NCBI GenBank assembly: GCA_027353165.1
Contig: DAIEHY010000008.1
Coordinates: 1 to 34,583 of the forward strand
Length of the DNA stretch: 34,583 nucleotides
Direction: 5' to 3'
Source: Desulfosporosinus sp.
Lineage (GTDB): Bacteria; Bacillota; Desulfitobacteriia; Desulfitobacteriales; Desulfitobacteriaceae
Shown here: positions 28,781 to 34,583 of the stretch, piece after piece
How the letters are laid out: each line of letters starts with the position of its first letter
How positions within the stretch are numbered: the first letter of the stretch is position 1
Translations under genes and position numbers: made by a program
The notes under the pieces: generated by a model
The model's database searches: none
The model's input: the letters and a program-made list of their open reading frames with translations, nothing else
Told to the model about the DNA's origin: nothing

Positions 28781-29561
28781 TGATTTCCCACCTCATGTTA
28801 TCCACCCTTCGTTGGTTCTTCCAAAGTGAGCCCAGAGCTAACTTAATATCAAACCAAGAAACCCCCATATCAAAACACTTCGCAATAATATGATATGCCC
28901 TTGGTTCTTCTATCGGTTCCGGCCATCGCGGTAAATAACCTAGATAACCACGGCCCTCGGAACTATGATAAAAATCAACTTGAGTTTCACGAACTACCCA
29001 AGTCGTTTGTTCATTGCTTCCAAGCTCCGCTTTTCTTCCCAGTGTACTTTTATCGACTAGCACATCTAACCAAGATTCTGATATCAGCCAGTATGAGCCC
29101 TGCTTTTGCACACAATGCCATTTTCCATCCTTTTGCCAAACGATCGTCGGCTCAAATCCTGCCATATCTAGAATATGCCCTAATAAGGGACGTCCTTCAA
29201 TAAGTACCGTCGGTTCAGATATCCATAAGACTGATTCATCCTGCAAAATATTATGTATTAAAGCTTGTATCGGTTGCTGATTTATTCCTTGGCTAAGCGC
29301 CTTTTTTTTCCATAAATCTTCTTCCAAGCCATCTGGCCAAGGCCAATAGACTAATTCAGTTACAGGGTCCCATTGACCAGACTTTGTCATATCAGTGAAA
29401 GGCATCTCCATCCATCGTTCCGAGCTTGATTCACATAAATCCTCTGCGATTGGTTCTACCTCACAGAATTTAAGCTGAACCCCGCTCAACAGGGCTCGGA
29501 CCCCGTCAATTCCGGAAGCCGCAGAAGAAGCGACCAGTTGGATTTTTCGTTTTGGCCACAC
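28695..29561 (-). CDS. Uncharacterised protein encoded inside the dcw cluster
   Basis: About 289-302 aa ORF between murG and murB; track start 29603, but AAAGGAG directly precedes GTG codons at about 29564/29561. 3' end overlaps murB by 86 nt. Confidence 0.75.
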   Translation of the reverse strand: MWPKRKIQLVASSAASGIDGVRALLSGVQLKFCEVEPIAEDLCESSSERWMEMPFTDMTKSGQWDPVTELVYWPWPDGLEEDLWKKKALSQGINQQPIQALIHNILQDESVLWISEPTVLIEGRPLLGHILDMAGFEPTIVWQKDGKWHCVQKQGSYWLISESWLDVLVDKSTLGRKAELGSNEQTTWVVRETQVDFYHSSEGRGYLGYLPRWPEPIEEPRAYHIIAKCFDMGVSWFDIKLALGSLWKNQRRVDNMRWEINDFGWNDGKGGEKISIAPIEHLEDWWAR

Positions 29562-29633
29562 CACGCTCACTCCTTTACTTTGTTTACTCCATATGCTATG
29601 CACCGGAGTAAGCAGGTGTGAGCGTAATCGATT

Positions 29634-30743
29634 TTAGTGCCAAGCAATTTCTCTACAGAGATCTAAGATTTTATCTAAAGCCTTAGGTTGGGCAAGGGTT
29701 CGCGCTGCGTCTCCCATAGTGATGAGAAGCTTTGGTTGAGAAATCAGATGATCTATCTCTTTCCATAACCGTTCTCCGTCACATTCCGAGTCCAAGATGA
29801 CTTGCGCTGCACCAGCCTGAACAAGTGCCTGTGCATTGTGTTCTTGATGATTTTCCGCAGCATAAGGATATGGAATCAAAACACTGGGAATACCTGCAAC
29901 CATCAATTCCGCTAAAGAAGCTGCGCCAGCCCTACCTATGTAGAGGTCGGTACAAGCCAACGCTTCCGGCATATCCTTCAAATACTCTAAGACACGCCAA
30001 CCTGATCGTCGCCACATAATTCCTCGTCTCTCGAGCTCTTCAATCGTTTGGGAGTACGTCATCTTTCCGGTTGCCCAAATCACTTGAATATCCGGGCGTT
30101 GAGCAAGATGCTCTAAAACAGTGATCATAGCCTTGTTCAAGGTGAGTGCACCCCGACTCCCACCCGTTACTAGCAAAGTCAAACAATCTGTGCGTAATCC
30201 AAATTTCCTGGAGCCCACTTCACGAGTCACTTCTCCTATCTCCGAGCGAACTGGGAGCCCTACTAATTCAAGTTTTTTTAAAGCCCCAAAATGCGAAATG
30301 CTCTCAGGAAAGGTTACCATCACTCGGTGTACAAACCGTGCTAAAATTCGATTGGTTATTCCGGGTAAAGCGTTTTGTTCATGAAGCAAGGTTGGAATAT
30401 TAAAAAGCGCCGCGGTCAAAACAACCGGCCCTGACACATATCCTCCAGTTCCTATAACCAGATCCGGATGAAACTTTCGCAAAATGTTCTTAGTTTCCCA
30501 GAGCGCCTTTAAGCTTTTAGCGAGGACTTTTATCGTCTCCAAGCTTAACTTGCGCGGCAGTCCTTTTCCCGAAATCCCAGCAAACTCAATTCCCTCTTCT
30601 GGCACTAGACGCGCTTCCATCCCATCCCTTATTCCCACATATAGAATTTGAGTCTTATCATCACGCGCCAATAATCCTTTAGCAATGGCTAACGCTGGAT
30701 ATATATGCCCGCCAGTTCCACCACCCGTTAAAATCACACGCAC
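29634..30743 (-). CDS. murG: Undecaprenyldiphospho-muramoylpentapeptide beta-N-acetylglucosaminyltransferase
   Basis: LTGGGTGGHIYPALAIA; HEQNALPGITNRIL; TGGSRGALTLNK; GRAGAASLAELMVAGIPSVLIPYPYAAENHQEHNA. Confidence 0.98.
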   Translation of the reverse strand: MRVILTGGGTGGHIYPALAIAKGLLARDDKTQILYVGIRDGMEARLVPEEGIEFAGISGKGLPRKLSLETIKVLAKSLKALWETKNILRKFHPDLVIGTGGYVSGPVVLTAALFNIPTLLHEQNALPGITNRILARFVHRVMVTFPESISHFGALKKLELVGLPVRSEIGEVTREVGSRKFGLRTDCLTLLVTGGSRGALTLNKAMITVLEHLAQRPDIQVIWATGKMTYSQTIEELERRGIMWRRSGWRVLEYLKDMPEALACTDLYIGRAGAASLAELMVAGIPSVLIPYPYAAENHQEHNAQALVQAGAAQVILDSECDGERLWKEIDHLISQPKLLITMGDAARTLAQPKALDKILDLCREIAWH

Positions 30744-30795
30744 CCTCTAAACCCCTTTCTCTACTTCTGAGACTTCCACCATCAAACCCCAAAGG

Positions 30796-30823
30796 CGCAC
30801 ATGCACTCGAACTTCAAGCCTCG
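30796..30823. repeat. Short degenerate 7-bp periodic array, about 4 units
   Basis: Reverse complement reads cgaggct|tgaagtt|cgagtgc|atgtgcg, between ftsW and murG; shares cgaggct with the 21304 array. Confidence 0.4.
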
Positions 30824-30828
30824 ATTTG

Positions 30829-31923
30829 TTACCTTACTTCTTTGGAAATATTCAGCAGCACTCCAACTCCCACCATCGTAAAAACGAGCGATGTACCCCC
30901 ATAACTGATAAAAGGTAGGGTTATCCCTGTAACTGGCAATAACCCGCTCACGACGCCCATGTTGATCATCGCCTGAATAGAAACCATAGCCGTTAACCCA
31001 ACTGCGAGAAAACCTGTAAAGGCATCTGGAGCTCTCATTGCCACCCGAAACCCTCGCCATGCGAAGAGGAAAAAAAGTAAGATGATCAATGTCGCACCGA
31101 TAAAACCAAGTTCTTCTCCTATCATGGCAAAGATAAAATCTGTGTGGTTTTCCGGCAAATAAAGAAATTTCTGCCTACTTTGCCCTAAACCTAGGCCAAA
31201 CAATCCCCCTGGACCTAAGGCTAAAAGTGCCTGAATCGTTTGATACCCGTTTCCTAAAGGATCGGCCCAAGGATCTAAAAAAGCAAAAATACGTCGCATT
31301 CGATAAGGTGCAGCGGCAATAGCCACGACGACTAAACCGAGCCCAGTTCCTGCCAAAGCAAGGATATGACTGACCCGTGCACCTGCCGCAATCAACATAA
31401 AAAACGTCGTAGCCGCAATGACCAGGGTTGTGCCCAAATCCGGTTGGAGCATAATCAGCCCGGCAATGACCCCGAGCAAACCAAGGATCGGAAGAACACC
31501 CTTGCGGAAGGATTTGATCTTGTAGGGATTAAGGGCAAGCAGATGGGACATCATCAAGACCATGGAAAGCTTAATCACTTCCGAGGGCTGGATTGACATG
31601 GGTCCAAGCCCAATCCAACGATCGGCACCATTGACCTTTCGTCCTATACCCGGGATTTTAACCGCAATTAATAAGGCGATTGCCAGAAAAAGGGCCGGCT
31701 TAGCAAATTGACGCAACCATTGCAAATCCACCCGCATGCTAAGGAACAATGCTACAAGTCCTATTGTCACCCACATCATTTCCATCTTGAGATAGTGATA
31801 AGGATCATCAAACTGAATAAAGCCTCTGACAGCACTAGAGCTATAAACCATAATAAATCCTATCCCTAACAGAGCCAAAATCGCTCCCAACAAGACCAAA
31901 TCAGGTCGATGATACTTTCGCAT
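30829..31923 (-). CDS. ftsW: FtsW/SpoVE-family peptidoglycan glycosyltransferase
   Basis: SEDS protein: GADRWIGLGPMSIQPSEVIKLSMV; LQPDLGTTLVI; NHTDFIFAMIGEELGFIG; FISYGGTSLVFTM. FtsW and SpoVE cannot be separated by eye. Confidence 0.93.
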   Translation of the reverse strand: MRKYHRPDLVLLGAILALLGIGFIMVYSSSAVRGFIQFDDPYHYLKMEMMWVTIGLVALFLSMRVDLQWLRQFAKPALFLAIALLIAVKIPGIGRKVNGADRWIGLGPMSIQPSEVIKLSMVLMMSHLLALNPYKIKSFRKGVLPILGLLGVIAGLIMLQPDLGTTLVIAATTFFMLIAAGARVSHILALAGTGLGLVVVAIAAAPYRMRRIFAFLDPWADPLGNGYQTIQALLALGPGGLFGLGLGQSRQKFLYLPENHTDFIFAMIGEELGFIGATLIILLFFLFAWRGFRVAMRAPDAFTGFLAVGLTAMVSIQAMINMGVVSGLLPVTGITLPFISYGGTSLVFTMVGVGVLLNISKEVR

Positions 31924-31941
31924 TGTTAGTTCCCCCTTTAT

Positions 31942-33336
31942 TCAATGTTGAATGGGTTCCCTATAATGCCTACGCACTAACTCCTTAAACAATTCCCCTC
32001 TTTCTTCATAATTCTTAAACATATCCCAACTTGTACAAGCAGGGGATAATAAAACAACATCCCCAGGAACCGCCTCGGAAATCCCTTTTTCCACACCCTC
32101 CTCGAAGGTATTAACCCTAATAATCCGCTGCACCCCTTCGTCCCGGGCAGCTTGTTCCATCTCTTCAGCCGCTTGACCCAGTAAAACAAGACTTTTAACC
32201 TTACCGCGCACAACTTTCATAAACTCATGAAAATCAAGTCCTTTATTTTTACCCCCAGCAATAAGTACTAAGGGTTCATCAAATGCTAATAAGGCCTTGG
32301 TAGCAGCATCTGTGTTAGTCCCTTTGGAATCATTGATGAAAAGAATCCCCTCATACGACCCTACAACTTCTTGTCGATGTTTTACCCCTTTAAACTGTCG
32401 TAGCCCTTCAGCGATCTCTGTCCAAGAAAGGCCTAACGCCCTCGCCGCAGCCGCAGCTGACATGACATTTTCCAGATTATGTGCCCCGCGAATCTGAAGT
32501 TCATTACGGGAGATAATTGAAATCATCGTCCTCTTTTCTTTTTCCGCATAGACAATCTCATCATGCCAAAGACTAATCCCATCCTGTAAGAAAGAGGTTG
32601 GACTAAAGTATAGGACCCTGCTTTTTAATTTTGATCCCAAATCTCGAACTAATGGATCATCCCAATTTAGAATCGCCAAATCCGTTGCTGTTTGGTTCTC
32701 AAAGATTCGAGTTTTAACTCTCAGATACTCTTCTAAGGTACCATGCCTATCCAAATGATCAGGGGTAAGATTCAGCAAAATGCCAATGTGAACTCGAAGC
32801 CTTTGAATAAACTCCAACTGAAAACTAGAAAGTTCAGCCACGACAATGCTATTCTCATTCATCTTATCGACCTGTCCACTTAAAGCGACTCCAATATTTC
32901 CCGCAACAATCGTTGGCCGCCCAGTCAACCCTGCTAATTCCCCGATTAAAGTAGTGGTAGTTGTTTTGCCATTCGTTCCGGTGACCCCAATACACAGCGC
33001 GGGACAATCATCCATAGCCAGCTCCACTTCGCTCCATACGGCCACATTACGGGAAATCCCCTCCTCAACCAAAGAGAGTTTAGGTGATACCCCCGGAGAT
33101 AGAATGATCAGCTCAGGATTAATCGTCGCAAAATCTGGTACTAAACCAAGTAACAAATGAGTCCGATCAAGTCCTAGTTCTTCAACACCCTTGAGGCTCT
33201 GGCCAGGCTGCTGATCCGTCAAGAAAACTTCCGCACCTAAACGTTGGAGTTTCCGAACAGCCGCCTGACCACTAAGACCTGCACCAATGACTAAAACTCG
33301 TTTATTTATCCAATTCACGTTATTCGTCCTCCGCAA
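31942..33336 (-). CDS. murD: UDP-N-acetylmuramoyl-L-alanine--D-glutamate ligase
   Basis: GVTGTNGKTTTTTLIGELAG; LTPDHLDRHGTLEEYLRVK; NDSKGTNTDAATKAL. Confidence 0.98.
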   Translation of the reverse strand: MRRTNNVNWINKRVLVIGAGLSGQAAVRKLQRLGAEVFLTDQQPGQSLKGVEELGLDRTHLLLGLVPDFATINPELIILSPGVSPKLSLVEEGISRNVAVWSEVELAMDDCPALCIGVTGTNGKTTTTTLIGELAGLTGRPTIVAGNIGVALSGQVDKMNENSIVVAELSSFQLEFIQRLRVHIGILLNLTPDHLDRHGTLEEYLRVKTRIFENQTATDLAILNWDDPLVRDLGSKLKSRVLYFSPTSFLQDGISLWHDEIVYAEKEKRTMISIISRNELQIRGAHNLENVMSAAAAARALGLSWTEIAEGLRQFKGVKHRQEVVGSYEGILFINDSKGTNTDAATKALLAFDEPLVLIAGGKNKGLDFHEFMKVVRGKVKSLVLLGQAAEEMEQAARDEGVQRIIRVNTFEEGVEKGISEAVPGDVVLLSPACTSWDMFKNYEERGELFKELVRRHYREPIQH

Positions 33337-33395
33337 ACCATAAATTTTTAACTCAAATAATTATCATACCTTAACAACCATATGCCCAGCAAGAC

Positions 33396-33743
33396 CTACT
33401 TTTGCAAGTTCATTTCAAACCTTTCAAAATATCCTATCAAGGCCCCATTCTCATCCCTTACAGGCACAATATAAATTCGTTCATTTCGATAATTAACCTT
33501 TAAAAAAACCTCATTAGCATGATTTTTGAGTTGTTCGACAACAGACTTAATCATTTCCTCTGATTTTGGACTTTGATGACAGTCAAAAATAGTTTTCCCG
33601 ATTAAATCACGATAACCACGTTCTTGATAATAATGGTATTCTGCCCTTTTGTTCAAATATCTAATAACATGATCACAATCGACAAATACAACAGGATATG
33701 GATATGCATCTAAAATATAAGACAGCATTTTTTCCCTTTCCAT
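33396..33743 (-). CDS. Small single-domain PAS protein
   Basis: MEREKMLSYILDAYPYPVVFVDCDHVIRYLNKRAEYHYYQERGYRDLIGKTIFDCHQ; TAGGAGG SD before ATG at 33743, so the track start (33836) is probably too long. Confidence 0.8.
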   Translation of the reverse strand: MEREKMLSYILDAYPYPVVFVDCDHVIRYLNKRAEYHYYQERGYRDLIGKTIFDCHQSPKSEEMIKSVVEQLKNHANEVFLKVNYRNERIYIVPVRDENGALIGYFERFEMNLQK

Positions 33744-33777
33744 AAAACGCCTCCTAAAATAGGTTGTTGGGCTTGCA

Positions 33778-34383
33778 CTATAGGTTTTTCCCAAGTTCCA
33801 GTAAGGCAAAAGAATTCTTGGCAAGTACTTTATCACCCTGAAATTTTAAAATTGTATCAAACCCTAATTTATTCCAAAAATAGATTCCTAACCAGTTTTT
33901 AAGTGATACTCCAAGCCTAACTTGATAAAATCCTAATTCAAGGGCTTGTTCACATAAACTATTGATAACTTCTTGTCCATAATGATTGTTGCGGTAGTCT
34001 TCACAAAACAAAAGTGTAGCAATATATAAAACTTCTTTATCGGGATAACCGTGATAAAACTCTATGAATCCAATAATTTCAGATGAAGCCTTACGAGTCA
34101 TCAATTGAATTTTATAAAACTCTTTTATTCCATTAGGCGGTAAATTACCCTTGTCAACACCATTAAGTATATAGTCATTAGTCAATTCGCTATCCCTAGT
34201 CCAGCCTTCCGTATTTTCAGACTGTCTATAAATCTCTTGTAATCTATCCACATCCAGTAAATTTGCATCTCTAATAATCAAGCGTTCTGTTTCCCATAAA
34301 TCTGAAATCAAAGATTTATTAACCAATTTTCTTATTTCCACAAGCGTTTTCTCCCTATTTTTCTGCTTATAAATGCAAGTCAA
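33778..34383 (-). CDS. GNAT-family N-acetyltransferase
   Basis: LWETERLIIRDANLLDVDRLQEIYRQSEN; LLFCEDYRNNHYGQEVINSLCEQALELGFYQVRLGVSLKNWLGIYFWNKLGFD. Confidence 0.88.
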   Translation of the reverse strand: MTCIYKQKNREKTLVEIRKLVNKSLISDLWETERLIIRDANLLDVDRLQEIYRQSENTEGWTRDSELTNDYILNGVDKGNLPPNGIKEFYKIQLMTRKASSEIIGFIEFYHGYPDKEVLYIATLLFCEDYRNNHYGQEVINSLCEQALELGFYQVRLGVSLKNWLGIYFWNKLGFDTILKFQGDKVLAKNSFALLELGKNL

Positions 34384-34583
34384 GAACCGTCCCTAAACTT
34401 GTGCATCCAGCGCATTTGCGTCAAAAACGCAAACAGCCCCACCCACGCGTCGTCCTTCTCCCGTCGCCCTAATCCCCATCGTTCCAACTCCGACGTTCCA
34501 ACCCCTTCGACCCAAGCCCAGAGGAAGTTTCTTAGCTTAGAGAGCACGATTAGTGGAATTGCGTCAATGAGCGCAGAGGATAT
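34380..34583 (-). CDS. Partial ORF (C-terminal end only), unidentified, GC-rich
   Basis: Frame open from window edge to TGA (complement of 34380-34382): ISSALIDAIPLIVLSKLRNFLWAWVEGVGTSELERWGLGRREKDDAWVGLFAFLTQMRWMHKFRDGS*. Could be spurious. Confidence 0.35.
   Translation of the reverse strand: MSSALIDAIPLIVLSKLRNFLWAWVEGVGTSELERWGLGRREKDDAWVGLFAFLTQMRWMHKFRDGS

Noticed and set aside
30782-31060. 92-aa minus ORF overlapping the 3' end of ftsW
   Set aside because: Out-of-frame within ftsW, no domain, ends in the heptamer repeat.
1-34583. CRISPR arrays, rRNA, tRNA, phage or secretion-system loci
   Set aside because: None seen; no regular direct repeat/spacer pattern, no tRNA-like cloverleaf noticed, and no phage structural genes in the ORF track.

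Overview
The window is from a low-GC, endospore-forming Firmicute; its gene content and order suggest Peptococcaceae (Desulfosporosinus/Desulfitobacterium-like), though this is inferred, not proven. Nearly all genes are on the minus strand. Read in the direction of transcription (right to left) it contains: (i) a partial GC-rich ORF, a GNAT protein and a small PAS protein; (ii) a dcw cluster, murD-ftsW/spoVE-murG-unknown-murB-murA-ftsQ-sbp-ftsZ, with no ftsA before ftsZ; (iii) spoIIGA-sigE-sigG; (iv) a ylm-type cluster, ylmC-pgeF-[response regulator/histidine kinase/HlyD-like]-yggS-sepF-yggT-ylmH-divIVA; (v) an unknown gene and ileS with a T-box-like leader; (vi) a tandem glycine riboswitch, gcvT-gcvH-gcvPA-gcvPB, two radical SAM proteins and a LipM-like octanoyltransferase; (vii) a ComB-like phosphatase, PduL, a DUF5665-like protein and a TraR/DksA-like protein (partial). 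The most interesting observations are: the gcv operon apparently continuing into a two-protein radical SAM lipoyl synthase (LipS1/LipS2-like) plus LipM module; degenerate 7-bp periodic arrays in four intergenic regions, one running into the 3' end of pgeF; a roughly 157-bp palindrome-rich element with terminal inverted repeats between pduL and comB; an uncharacterised gene inside the dcw cluster overlapping murB; and a very compact T-box leader for ileS. No CRISPR array, rRNA, tRNA or intact transposase was seen.
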